Below are positions 10,001 through 21,632 of a stretch of DNA of 64,000 nucleotides, piece after piece. Where the stretch lies: NCBI GenBank assembly GCA_030374805.1, contig JARGSG010000013.1:682001-746000 (forward strand). The letters run 5' to 3'. The position numbers and the translations under genes were made by a program. Position 1 is the first letter of the stretch. Each line of letters begins with the position of its first letter. The DNA comes from Gracilaria gracilis (taxonomy: Eukaryota > Rhodophyta > Florideophyceae > Gracilariales > Gracilariaceae). The notes under the pieces are model-generated. The model searched no databases. It saw nothing but the letters and a program-made list of their open reading frames with translations, and was not told where the DNA came from.

Positions 10001-12680
10001 ATGTTTTTTTATGCGGGAGCTGGGTACATGCATGCGTTGGTGAAAGAGAATTGCCTCAGATATCACATATACTTTGTAAATGAAGGATACAAACTCCCTG
10101 ACGCGGTGCACAGGGATCTAGCGTTTCGGCCAAAGTTCGTAGATGATAACTTTGGGCTAGGAGAAGACCCGGTAAGCATTGTGGGGATGAAAACTCTTGC
10201 AAACGCACGAGATCAAGAAGTTAATTCCGAGAAAAGCACGGGAGAGCAGCAAGGTAAGGCGAAGAAGGTTCTGCGGGGTGGTCGGGAGAGAGATGGTCGT
10301 AGAAGAAGCGAAGAGACTGCGCAAGCTTTAGAGGAGAGCGATAGCGAGGATATGATAGTGAGGGGTGAAGAGCTTTGTACGGGTGTCGAAGGAAGAACGA
10401 TAGCAAGGAGTAGTACTATATTAGGTAGTGGGGGTCTTCGAGGAAGAAAGGGAACTAACGGTGATGAAGTGCCTAAGGCTGGGTACCCAAAGAGGTGGAA
10501 GGACAAATGGGGAAAGTGAGGTGTGTTCAGCCGGCGAGGACGCGAGGAGTGGAGAGTTTGGTGATTGCGACGCCAAATAGAGTGCCAGAGAAGGAACGAA
10601 TTGGTTTCGAGCAAGAGAATGCGAACCGGGAGAAAGAAGGAGTGAGGCGTGTACGGCCAATGGCAAAACGTGAAACAGGGGAGGGTAGTTAGAGAAGAAT
10701 ACGGAGTGTGGATCATGGATTGGGGGGTGTTGAAGTTGTGGGGAAGGGGGGAGATAAGCGACGAGAACATGCGGACGGGAGAGGGGTACGACGTAGAAGT
10801 GGAGGATCAACCAAGTAAATTGTCGTAAGGACAGTAGCAGTGGTTGAGAGGGATTTCGAAGGGGAGGACGACGTACAAGCAGAATTGCGTCAGGAAGTAA
10901 ATGTTGTGAAGACGGCGCCACTATCGCCCCAATGGATGCGTGTAAGGCGCAACACCGTTTTACTTCCGAAGGATCTGGGACACGAAAGTGACGGCGGTCG
11001 TGGAGAAAGCGGAGGTAGAATTAGAGAAGATGAATGCAGATCTACAAGGAAACGGGAAGGGAATGAGGAGAAGTTAAGCGTATTGCCACGGTCTGCACTC
11101 GTTCAGAGGGTGAATTCACTGAAGGGACAGCTGAGAAATATGAAGGAAGATCACTATACATTGATGGTGAGTTTGAAGCTGACGCAAAAAGAGTTGGGAC
11201 AGCTGAGGGAGGAAAATAAACGGCAAAATGTGTTGATCGAAAGTCTTCGGGAGGCAGTGAAAGGGGGAAAGCAGGGTGGTGGGGGAAACAAGGTGAGAGG
11301 GCGCCGAAGGTATGATATTGGAGTGGAAGAAAGTTTTCATGGATTCGCAAGGGCTGTATATGATAGGATTCTTCATTATGCGAAGTTGGAGGCGTCTGAA
11401 CTTTGTTTCGACACGGAAGACGTCGGTAGAAGCTGAAAGAACAGGAGTCAGACGGTGGGAGAAAGTAGAGAGGGGAGCATGTTTGTAGTTGGGGAGAAGG
11501 AGATGGTGCCCAGGAGCCCAATTCAGGTTGCATATGAGATTTGGGCGTACACAACATCCACAGAGGGTGGAAGTGAGGCGTTTTTGAATTATGTGGTGGA
11601 GACAGAAATAATGAGAGAGACGTGGGAGACGATAAGGGAAGCGTGGAGGAAACAAGAGTGCGTGCAGAATGTAAGCGCGGACAAGTTTCTGAAGCAGCGG
11701 ATGAAGCAGACAATAAGCGATGTGATTGGGGTGCGAAAGCGGGTTGCTCAGGATAGATTATTCTCTTTACTGAGATATGATTTGATTCTGAAGCGGTTAA
11801 AGCCTAGCGAGGGGACGGAACTTGGTGAGTGGTTGAAGAAGCAGATGGACGAGGCTCGCAAGAAGCTTATGGGAAAGGAAGAAGATGGGATGAACAAGTT
11901 GTGTGCGTGGAGAATGAGCCGTTTCGAAGATCTTGCGTACTTTGAGTCAACTGTGCATGCTCCCCTGTGGAGCTGTGGTGATGAAGACAAGTATTTCAAG
12001 AATGGAATGGCGGGAGCAGTGTTGAAGGGGTACATATGATACGCAGTGGAGTCCAAATGTAATGGGGAAATCCATTACGTGGATGGGGCGGTGGTGCACC
12101 TTTCAAGACTTGATGCGTGGATTGGGTGTGTTGTGAAAACGATGAACGAGGGGGTGGGACGTGGAGGACAAATGCAGCTCTTGTTTCTACATTGTATGGG
12201 AGGTATCTGGTGGAGGCAGTGGAGGGTATATTTGAGGTGGCATGGGAATTGGTGAGGGACGAGCACGGCGAAGAGTTTGAGAACGATGGGTTTTTAGAGG
12301 GGGATCCGAGGTGTGTGTCCAGACACTCGCCGTGAATTGCGACGGTTGGGCTGTGGATTCCATCGAGGGAGAAGATATATCTCGCGGTGAGTGAGGAATG
12401 CTTTATGGCGAATTTTACGCGGAGACTTGGAGTGGTTCTTGATTGCTACGTAGCAGCGTCTCGACCGGGGGCGCCCAGTTTCTGTCGTTTGTTGGGCACT
12501 GGAGAGACGGTAGGGATGTGGCAGAAGGAGGAGAGGGGACAGGGTATGGTTAATAAGAGTGGGAGGAGTGGAGATAGCTGTGGAATGATGACGAGGTGGT
12601 ATATCTTCTTCATCCCATATCTATCTCCAATCTTTCACGTAGAAGAAAGTGATAGTGATTGGTTTATGAAAGTCCTATAA
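7022..12680 (+). pseudogene. DNA transposon A: accessory gene with 2OG dioxygenase-like domain and coiled coil
   Basis: A decayed gene spread over several plus-strand frames. From the ATG at 7022 come an acidic Glu/Ser-rich N-terminus, a conserved-looking globular part (7160-8160, one frame through a TAG at 7756), a Lys/Glu-rich linker, the dioxygenase-like core (9270-10130), a second charged linker with coiled coil (10840-11436), and a C-terminal module (11455-12680). The last two parts align with the minus-strand gene at 46086-48403: shared short blocks are KQRMKQT.SDV.GVRKR, RLDAW and KIYL. Frameshifts include a T7 run near 9440 and one near 10003. It converges on the transposase at 12664. 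It may be one gene or two to three genes; no clean splice pattern was established. Confidence 0.5.
9473..10130 (+). other. 2-oxoglutarate/Fe(II) dioxygenase-like core inside the accessory gene
   Basis: Seen in sequence: an H-T-D triplet (codons 9782-9790) in the context QVLHTDF, then a strand-like GFFVMASGRSSFMIWV, then, after a frameshift near 9925 and another in a T7 run near 10003, GRGD, GYMHAL and CLRYHIYF. The second histidine is at 10031-10033 and the arginine at 10058-10060, nine residues later. HxD...H...R with H-to-R spacing of about ten is the iron and 2-oxoglutarate binding pattern of the double-stranded beta-helix dioxygenases. The substrate cannot be told. By analogy, TET/JBP dioxygenases in other transposons act on methylated bases; that is inference. 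Confidence 0.5.
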
Positions 12681-15600
12681 AATGAGTGCTATGCGGGGGG
12701 TGGGAGGTAAGGCCTGGAGGCGGGGTCCCGGTAGAATCTGTTGAGGTAGAATCTATGGAAACGCCAGTGGAGGCGGGAAGTGAAGGGGGTGCGGGGTAGT
12801 TCTGGCAAAGAACATGAACGGAGCCAAGGATAGAAAAGAAAGGGATGAGTCCAAACCATGGAGAAACGTTGTCGGATGTGCAGTGGGTCCAGATGGGAAC
12901 TGGATGGGTGGTGAGGTTATGTTCTTCGTCTGTTGCCCATCGGAGGCATACGCAGTTGAGGGTAACATCGACTTCGTCGCTTGGTGGGACGAGCTCCATG
13001 AACTCTACGAAGGCAAACTCCTTGGGAGATGGATTTGAAGAAGGAAGGGTGTAGCGAAGAGGGGAGATGAGTTTGCAGACCCAGATGATGCGGGTGGAGT
13101 TGGAGGAGCTGGTGTCTGCGACGAGGACGTGAGAGAACTTTGGGGATTTAGAAGGACCGAAGGACGGGGCGGCAAATATTCGTTGGATGAGAGAGACTGG
13201 AGGATCCTGGACCGCGAGCTCGTTCTTCTCTTCAATGTAGTGGTCGAGTGATGGGACATAACCGCCGGCGACGTAAGCGGAGTTGACTACGGTGATGCGG
13301 GTGCGACGGAGAGTGGGGCAGTTCGCTGAGAGTTCTAAAACTTCGAGATAAAGGTTGATGAATGAAGGGAGGGCGGGGTTTCCAATCTGTTGGAGGATGG
13401 AGAGAGTGTCGGTGGGGAAGAAATCTTGTAGAGATTTGGGATTGAAATGAGGATTAGAGTGGAGGAATTTGTGGGCGGTGATGAAATCAGCGAATGAGAT
13501 GAGTTTTCCATCACGGACCAAACCGGGTTGGCGGGACTGGATGGGAGAGGCGAGGGCAGAAGTAGAGGAAGTGATGGAGGGGTTTGTGGAAAGGGGGTTC
13601 CATTCTTTGGTGGCATTGGGGTGATGGATGGCGCGAACGGTTTCTTCATGTGCGCTGGACCTGCACTTTGAGGTTTTGGAGTAGTGTGACTTGCAGAGGA
13701 AGTGGCCGTGTCCGAATATGCTGGCATCGTTGAAGTGGAGAACTTTGAAGCTGCAAATCTCCTCGAAGCTGTTGTCGAGGATATGGAACTTGATGTGGCC
13801 AAGGCTGGAAGTGTGGTGAGGGCCGAGGACGAGCACGGCTGTGCGCTTGAAGGAGCAGATTTGGTTATGGAGGTCGGTGAGGCGAAGGTCGGACCATTCG
13901 GCGGAGGTTTTGTATCGCATGGAGAAGAGGAGGAGATCAGAGTACTTGGGGAAAACGGAAGGGATGAGAGCTGCATCGGCCTCGTCACAGCAGCGGTCGA
14001 AGAAGATGCCGATGAAGGGGAAGAACGTGTCGAGTGAGCGGTAGTCTTTTGCTTCGAGCATACCACGTAGCCCGTCGGAGGTGAAGATACCGTTAAGGGT
14101 CTGACTGTTGTCGGAGGAAGAAATGTTGTCGATGATTCCTGTGGCTGTGGAGCGCTTTTTGATGGCGGCGAGGATGGTTCTCGCGTGTTTGAGGATGGAG
14201 GAGCGGACGGAGTTGAAGGAACGACGGGACTTGAAGGAACGTAGAGTAGTGGAGAGTGATTCTGGCGTGGTCTCTCGATGGCTGCGAGCTTGATGAGCTT
14301 GAAGATGCCGAGGTGGAAGTTATGGAGTGGTTCGAAGAGGAAGATGTTGTAAGCGGAGAGGAGAGGGTAAGATTCGAATAGGGAGGAGTATTTTGAGATG
14401 GAAAGAGAGTGGAGTGCTTCAACGGCCTTTTACTTGGTGTTTCGGGCGATTCTGGGCTTTCTGGCGAAAAGGGTCTTTTCAGCATTTTGGAGGAGGATAG
14501 ATTGTGATTAGCGGCCAGCAAGAGTCTGGGTCTGGGATCGAGGAGGGGGGATGGAATGTGTAGTGGAGGTCGGAGCGTGGGACGGTACATTGGTGGCATG
14601 GATGCTAGGGGCGGGTGCCATGGGAGATGAGGAGAATATCCTTTGCTTCTGGGATGTCTGCGCAGTAGCTGGCGATGATTGGGTGACAATGGCGGAGCAC
14701 GCCAGTAGCCTCACGGAAGAGGAAGCCGGGAAGGCCGGAGGAGAAAAGAAGGTCGAGAAGGTTGGAGGTGGAAAGCTGGATGAGTTGCATTTTGGTAGAG
14801 CGGGAGATGCTGGTCGAGGTTCGGGGAATAGTATCAGAGTCTTGAGAGGGGGTGGCGAGATTGAAAGGTGTTGGAAGGTATCCGAGAAGGGGGAGGTTGT
14901 CGGTGATACATTTGCCACGGAACGAGTCGGAGAAGTTGAGGAGGGTGATGTGAAGGGAGTTGGAGGTGTTGGAAGAGGATTTGAGGGGGGTGGAGACTTG
15001 TCTAGTATACTTGGACCAAGCCGATGAACGAGTCGATACCGGTGTTCTCAGAGGTGTGCCAGATGCAGGAGTTATTGGAGTACTACATGATTGCGTGATT
15101 GAGGGCTGGGACAGCTTCTTTTGCGAGGGAAGAAGCCATGGGAGGGCGAAAGTCGGAGAGCCGGAGGAGTTTGTATGGTGGACATGGTGGAAGAAGGTGT
15201 TGCCGGAGTGTGCGAGTGCGAGTTGTCGTTTAAGGACTTCGAGTGCATCCTTTCGAAAGAGAGTGGCTGTGAAGAGGTGCTGAGGGTCGTGGAGGGTGGT
15301 GGGGGTGAAACTGATGTTGGTGACTCGGTGTTAGAAGAGGTCTGTTTGAAGCTTGAGATACTGGGAGGCGGAGAAGACTGCGTTGTGGAAGGCTGACATG
15401 GAGAACGTGGGGTCATGGAGGAGAGAGATGAGTTCGTCTGCTTTGCGGTGGCCGAGTGTAGAAGCGATGGAAGATATGTAGAGGACCATTCGTTCGAGTT
15501 GGGGGTTGTTGAGGAGAGGGAAGGAGGGGGGCAGTGGAGGAAGTGGGGACGGGGGAGACGGAGCAGACGGGGTGCCTACGATATTGTAGACGTCTTGAGT

Positions 15601-15776
15601 GTGGACGGAGAGGGAGAGCTGTTCCAGACGGTAGGAGTCGTCGTCCACGATGGGGACGTTATTGGAAGGGCGAATGGAGAGAGGAGGTGGGGGTGGGGGT
15701 GGGAGTAGTGGAGAACAGTAATTGAGCGGTTGCCCATTTTGGCTTCATAACTGGTAGTAATGGTTTTTATTCTCAT
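12664..15776 (-). pseudogene. DNA transposon A: CMC/Plavaka-like transposase
   Basis: Homologous along its length to the plus-strand transposase at 42913-46042. Shared blocks, N to C, are LGHRKADELISLL (near 15440), RHCHPIIASYCADIPEAKDIL (around 14650), the region with LEAKDY and FPFIGIFFD, KFHILD, CLRWATDEEHN and a final SPWFGLIPF...VH module. The C-terminal 465 codons (14061-12664) are open; upstream the frame is broken many times. The layout resembles fungal Plavaka and CACTA-type transposases, which use an RNase H-like DDE core to cut and join DNA; that assignment rests on remembered family patterns. The coding strand is strikingly pyrimidine-rich, giving Ser/Pro/Thr/Leu-rich protein. Confidence 0.6.
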
Positions 15777-16325
15777 ATTCTTGCCGAGTGCCTTTGATAA
15801 TAACTTATCACAGATCCGTTATCAAATAGAGCGATGCATTTTCTTTCATTCAATTTTATAGAATCGAGGAGTATTCTGGTAGAAAGGGTTTCGAACGGTG
15901 ACTCTAAATGAGACGTAAGTAGTCTATGTTTTCCGTTTCTCGGTGGGGTTCTGTGGTGTCCTTGGTTATATGCAGACTCGGTGGTTTTGTTAGTGAGTTG
16001 TGCTTCTAATGGATGTATTTATATGGAATTCAATGGGTTACAATGGGATTTCACTGGAACTGAAGTAGTCACAGAAGGTAATCCGAGTGTCAGTTTCTCT
16101 GAGAGTTTTTTGGGCAGAGCTGGTCGGGCGCAAAGCGCCCAGGCTGTGGGCAACTGAAACAAAGTCCTAGTTTCCGGCAATTTTTGCGTTCTTCCCTAGT
16201 TAACTTCTTTAACTTCATATTTCCAATATCCATTGGTACCGGTCAGGGGTTTCAATGGGATATGGTATGGACCGAGGTTGGGGAAAATGTGAAGATTTTT
16301 AGGGAGAAAATGGAAATTGTGTAGA
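15777..16325. other. Intergenic, probable right flank of DNA transposon A
   Basis: Moderately A/T-rich, without a supported gene. No inverted copy of the left flank was recognised, so the right terminus is undefined. Confidence 0.35.
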
Positions 16326-17450
16326 ATGGCGGAAATAGGAGTGGACGTGAATGGAGTACAAAGGTTTGTGCAGCGCAAATGGATGTGTGGCCGACAGTGC
16401 CACGGGTGTGCGGAGTGGGGGAGTGCTGCAACTGCTGGGTTCATCTCGCTTGCTCTTATCTATCTTCGTTATCGTGAACCGCCGTTTATTTCTGCGAAGT
16501 CCTATGGGTATGTCGAGGACGAGGAGCTAGTGGCTCTGCTTCACAGGACGAAGGTACCAGAGACGCCACCGGGAAGGAAGGAAGAGGGTGCGGATAAGGT
16601 TTGCCTGGGGGAGAAGGAGGGAAGTGGGGATGGAGAGGGAGGTGGAGGTGATGGGGGTGGAGGGGGTGGGGGACCGGAGAGGAGGTTTGCGGCGGAGATG
16701 GAAGAGCGGTTGAGGAGGCTTGGAGGGGATCTGGAGAAGCATTTGGACGACTGGCTTTCTGAGATGGTTGGTGAGATGGGAGGGGTGGTGCTGAGTGTGT
16801 CGGAGATTGGGGTGCCAATGGATTTGATTTCGACGATTCGGAAAAGGATGAAGTTGGCTGGAGTGGGGACTGAAAAGCATGTGGTTGGGATGATAGAGTG
16901 CGTTGGGAGGGATCTGGTGACTCTGAGAAGGGAGAATATGGGGCTGAAGGGACGTGTGGAGGTGTTGGAGGCGCAAGTGGGACAGGTGGAAAAGGCGGGC
17001 CACTTATTGTTGGAGGTGAAGGAGCCGGTGAGAAAAGGAGACGTTGGGAGGGAATCGGGAAGGGAGAAAGGGTCACCGGTGACGCCTGGCTCTCGTGGTG
17101 GACGTGGGTGTGTGATGGGGAGGAGCGGAGAAGGAAATAGAGGGGAGGTTGGGGGAATTCGGCTGAGTAAGGGGCGAAAGGGCGGGGTGATGATGCACGA
17201 GGATGGGGAGGTGTGTGTGCCACGGCAGCTGCGAGGTGGAGCGTCACTAGTTGGGTTTGGTAGTGCGGCGGCGGCTGTGTGAACTGCGGAGCGCACACTG
17301 GAGGAGCAGGAGGAGAAGAGGCTAGGAGGGGTTGGAAGCCAGGTAGGGGCTAGGAGCGTGAACAAGAATGGAAAGACTGTTCCGTTGGAGGTCCTGAAAT
17401 TGACATTTAGGGAAACTGTGACTCAGGATCCGAATGCAGGGTTGGAATGA
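16326..17450 (+). pseudogene. Coiled-coil protein gene, copy 1
   Basis: The frame is open from the ATG at 16326 to a TGA at 17280-17282 and continues in the same frame to a TGA at 17448-17450, ending in TQDPNA plus three residues. The copy at 50330-51318 ends in the same TQDPNA and lacks the internal stop, so the stop is secondary. Homology starts at about 16479 (YVEDEEL), where the ATG used in the other copy is AAG here. A Gly/acidic low-complexity stretch (near 16620-16675) precedes helical heptad-like segments (RRENMGLKGRVEVLEAQVG). I do not recognise the family. It lies divergently from transposase A, but copy B has no such neighbour, so a link to the transposon is unproven. Confidence 0.55.
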
Positions 17451-17949
17451 GGGAGCGCTAGTGGTTGGTTCGTAATTTTTTATTGTGTTTTTGATGAGTG
17501 TAGGGAATGTAAAGTTACGAGCGATGGCAGAAGAACTGCAAAATAGCCTTCAACTCCAGTAGGTGAAGTTTGAACTGCACTGAACGCAAACGTAATTTTC
17601 CAAAAAGAAATTTTGCCTTGCCAACTAGCGCAAACTACAAAAATGCTAGTTTTATTGGAATTTTATTTTCACAACCAGTGATCTAGCATACTAAACTAGC
17701 ATTCCGAGAAAACCAACGCCAGCACAATGCGTACATGACCGCCCAATTTTGTAGCAATCCAGCGCTGATGCGGCCCAGTAGAAGTCCTACCGTGATGTCG
17801 TGTACAGTTCCTTTGCGCCTGGGTGAGCAGCCAGCCTCAGAAAGTGAGAGAGGTGTAGAACTCTCGATTGGTCGATTGGATGGTATGCGGGACCAAAATT
17901 TGTGAAAAATGCCGGATGGTTCTTACCAAGTATTCTTCGGAGTCAACCC
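17451..17949. other. Non-coding
   Basis: No supported gene. CTAGC/GCTAG and CAACTAGC-type words recur around 17615-17705, but no clear repeat unit was defined. Confidence 0.4.
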
Positions 17950-19660
17950 CAAAAGGAATACCGGCACCGCATTTAACTGGGGGCTTATATTCGTAAAAAA
18001 CGGATCTCCGTGCTGTTCACGTATCATTTCTTCGGGGATGATCGGTGGAAACAAACCGGGGTCCTGTTCTTCACCGTCTGTCACGAGAACACGTCACAGA
18101 CGTCGTCCGAAATCAGGTCATAGTCATAATCATTCTTGAGTAGGAAACAAGGGATATCTTCATCATCTTCCTTCACCTTCCGTTCCTAAACGTGAAAGAG
18201 CGTCCGCCCGGGCGATCAAACTTCCCTTCTTGTAGGAGACGTCATAGTCAATTTTGGCAAACCGTATTCTTCAACGCATTAAGCGCCCAGAAGGTTCCGT
18301 GATGGACATTAACCAACGCAATGCGGAATGGTTCGTATTAATGGTGAATTGTGCACCCGTGAGATATGGCCGAAGCGTTTGCAGCGCCCATACCATGCCA
18401 ATACATTCTTTCTCGGACACCGAGTAGTTCCGTTCATGAACTTTGAGTGACCTGGACCAATATCCAATGTGTTTTCGCTCCCCATCGGTGGTTGTTTGAA
18501 ACAACGCACACCCGATTTAGTAGGCCCTAGAATCCGTGTTGACGGTGTAAGGTATCCCTGCTTTTGCAACGATAAGATCAGTGCAGAGGGAACTGCCTCT
18601 CTAAGAGAGTCGAAAGCTTCGGCATGCGTGGGAGCAAGGGGTCCCAGTTTTGGTTGTTGTCCTTTCTTCAAACGGTCTTTGAGAGGTCCCGCGATCTTCG
18701 CAAAGTGCGATTTAAATCGTCGATAGACGTTACATAGCCCTAAAAATCGAAGTTCCGTTGAGTTTTCGGGTGTTTCGCTTCTTTGAGCGATTTCATCCGC
18801 GCATCAGCCATCATTAAGCGTCCCGGACGAATGATGTACCCAAGATACTAAACTGAATCGGTGTAAAACACACGCTTCCTCAACGTAGAAAGATTCTCGC
18901 ATCGCGGAGCGTGGTCAAGATCTCACGAACTTGGTTCAGGTAATCATCCAGATTACTGAAAAAGACAATAATATCGTCAAGATAGACGAGGCAGCTCCGC
19001 CACTTGAAGCGCGCAAGAAGGATATCCAAAGCACGCTGAAAGGTAACGGGGGCATTCTTCAGTCCAAATTGCAATCGCCCAAAGCGGTACAACCCTGAGT
19101 GGCATAATAAGGCTGTCTTATCATGGTATTCCGATCGGACGGGTACTTGCCAGTGCCCCCAGTTCGCATTGAACGTACATAATACCACTGCCTCACCGAG
19201 AGAATCAATGTACTCCTCCATACGGGGTATTGGGTACATGTCTTTCACGATGACTGCGTTCAAGCGACGGTAGTCGATGCAAAAATGCCAGCACCCATCA
19301 AGTTTCGGAGCCAGTACAACTGGAGATGCCCACGGCGATTGAGCTGGTTCAATCAAGTCTGGGCGGAGCATTTTATTAACTTGGAATCGTTCTTTTCCCT
19401 TGCTTTGGGGCCTGTTCTGTACGGGTGTTTAGCAACAAGATCCGAATCGGTCGTGCACCCAGCCTCCTTGGGAGTGGCGATGAATTCTTCTTCCCACTCC
19501 TTAGTTGAGAAGTTATCTCTTGCCATGCAGGTTCAAAAATCCCGAGTGCTTCGGCAGCGTACAACTTTGTAGGAAATAGTGCCGTAGGGTGTGGAAGCAC
19601 AGTACCACGGATTTGGGGCTTCGCCAGGTACTGGGGCTTCTTGCAAAAGTTGGCTATCAA
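17950..19660 (-). pseudogene. Ty3/gypsy pol remnant, third family (RT, RNase H, start of integrase)
   Basis: RT (19371-18880): DYRRLNAV, FGLKNAPVTFQRALD and the catalytic YLDD are present, but the first catalytic aspartate block reads CTFNANWGHWQ, so Asp is Asn. RNase H follows (18671-18190, with frame changes): YWSRSLKVHERNYSVSEKE and TNH where TDH is usual, another Asp to Asn change, then YKKGS...ADALSRL. About 18000 shows the integrase N-terminal IREQHGDPF pattern before the element stops. No chromodomain or LTR was found for it. It is clearly inactive. It differs in sequence from both other gypsy families in the window. Confidence 0.75.
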
Positions 19661-20344
19661 AACCTGAAAAGGGCACCCGTTAGATATCTAGATGAACCTT
19701 TTTGCCAGGGCAAGGTGATATATAAAGAGGTGAGTGGTTGAACAACTCTTAGACCAACGGGTGCAGCTTTGACGCCTAACATCACTTGGGATTCCGGCGG
19801 GATTGCCACAGGCCGTGCAACAAGTGGCTTCGGCGACTACTTTGGAGTGGCGGATCCTGTAGGGGGGCTGGGAGTGGTACCAATTTCGATGAACAGCGCC
19901 TAAGCGGGAGACGTACAATCGGTACTAGTGAATTCTCCTTTATTTCAACTTCACGCGATCGCGGGCGTATTGCCTTGACGCCCTGTGAAAAGCGGTTTGG
20001 TACTCTATTAGGCTTAGATTATGCCGCAATTAATTCCAAAAAATTTACTTTGCCTCAGAATATGGGCCAGCTGTGACCATTATGAAATAGAGAACCTTCC
20101 CGAAAATTTACGTTATTACGAAATGTTGGCGAGTTCCAGTCACAATTTAATTACTGGCCAGGTTGTGCTCCGAATATGGCTGCGAACGACGGGCTGAGGT
20201 TTTTTTTCGCCATATGGGTGCTTTGCCGTAGGCACACTGCCCCAACCAAGGGCATTGTATGTCTTTAAGGCTTTACTGATGAGGCCACGTTTCGTCACTT
20301 CTTGGCGGACTGCCCCCTAGCGGGCACTCATATTACACCATCAG
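19661..20344. other. Gypsy-like debris and intergenic DNA
   Basis: Minus-strand frames at 19688-19918 may continue the protease/RT linker of the neighbouring gypsy remnant, with several stops. The remainder (20080-20344) holds nothing I can support. Confidence 0.35.
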
Positions 20345-20402
20345 ATGTCCAATCACCACCTACAGTATGTAGTATTGATAGTGCTCACTCTGACCATCTT
20401 CT

Positions 20403-21245
20403 GTGAAGCGTCTCGAACGGCCTTTCTTTGTTCGCCCATATCTTGTGCATTCAATTACCTCTCTCCCACTTTCCCCCTTGCCACCACCTACTCCCGCACC
20501 ATTCACAGCGACCGCTTCCCGCCCCACCTGCATTGGTGACGTTCTGCCACTCCCATCTTCTATCGCGTGCAGCACACTGCCGCAGACAGATGCTTACAAG
20601 TGGATCGAACTCGAGGATGTCAATTATGGTTTCCATAAACCGTGCGCCATGGACATCAAGATTGGCTTTCGACACTATGATGACGATGCATTTGATCCCA
20701 TGCGCAGGAAACAGATTCAGTCTACTCTCATGACCACATCCTCCACCCGTGCCGTTCGCTTCGTTGGCACGCGTTCGTTCAAGCGCGCCTCCGATACTGC
20801 TTCTGACCAAGGCCACTTTGCTGTGCACGAGAAGTGTCATGGCAAAGCTCTCAAACCGAACGACCTATTGCCCGAGCTCATCTGATTCTTTCACGACTCC
20901 GTCGCCTTCGATACGCGCAGCGCTTGGCTGGTGTTACAACGCTTACAAACCATCTGCCAAAACTTTTCGCAGCAGCGCCGCTTTTACTTGTATTCTTCCT
21001 CCTTGTTGATCATATACGAGAGTGCTAAATCCAGTGCGCATTATCCTCGCGTCGACGTGCGAATGATAGACTTTTCTCACGCCGTCCACTCTTCCGGTTT
21101 TCGAGACACTGGATATCTAAAAGGCCTGCAATACATGGTTGGCCTTTTGTCGCAGGCAATCGACCTTCACAAGGCCGAACCCAGCCACCAACCGAATACG
21201 CCCAGTGCCAGTACCAACACCAGCAAGGCGGAGAAGGAAAGCTGA
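20403..21245 (+). pseudogene. Inositol polyphosphate kinase (IPK/IPMK family), one in-frame TGA
   Basis: A single frame of about 280 codons carries the family hallmarks: PCAMDIKIG (the PxxxDxKxG inositol-binding motif, codons near 20640-20665), SSLLIIYE (near 20985), and VRMIDFSH (near 21060), followed by the usual D.GYL.GL segment. IPKs phosphorylate soluble inositol phosphates with ATP. A TGA at 20883-20885 interrupts the frame between LPELI and FFHD, a region where family members read through. An Arg codon CGA is the likely ancestor. The N-terminus before WIELED is low-complexity and the true start is unclear. It could be a recently dead gene, or the stop could be bypassed. Confidence 0.8.
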
Positions 21246-21564
21246 CTATGCGCCTCACGCTCGATTGTTGTCTCCTTTTCGGCGATGGAGACAACAGCTT
21301 GCGTCAACTACTAGTTAGCGTATAGGCAACCACTGCATTACTACAATACAAGCTGCTCTCAATTTGTAAATGTTGTATGCGGATTCTGTACTAGCTCTTG
21401 CCGGGACCCTTCCCCATCGTCTATAGGAAGCATTCGCACACACTGTGCGGCCATGGTTTCCTGTCACATTTGTCTTTATGGCAGAGATCAAGTGTAGTCT
21501 TCTTTGCAAGTTTCTTGTGTCATCGGTCTCTCCTGGAGAAGAACCGTGGTAGTACATACGTAAT

Positions 21565-21632
21565 ATATAAAGACGGGATGGTGGAGTTCCTGAGAGTCTA
21601 AGAGTCTTAGGACTTACGCCATCCCGTTTATA
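21565..21632. repeat. Long imperfect hairpin at the Sel1 gene 3' end
   Basis: TATAAAGACGGGATGG on the left pairs with CCATCCCGTTTATA on the right, continuing inward with partial pairing around CTAAGAGTCTTAG. Arms are about 27 nt. It lies between the convergent IPK and Sel1 genes and could act as a terminator or be a small foldback element. Confidence 0.6.

Noticed and set aside
16486..17365. Long minus-strand Pro/Ser-rich frames opposite the coiled-coil gene
   Set aside because: They are antisense shadows of a G-rich coding strand and are not conserved as protein in the second copy.
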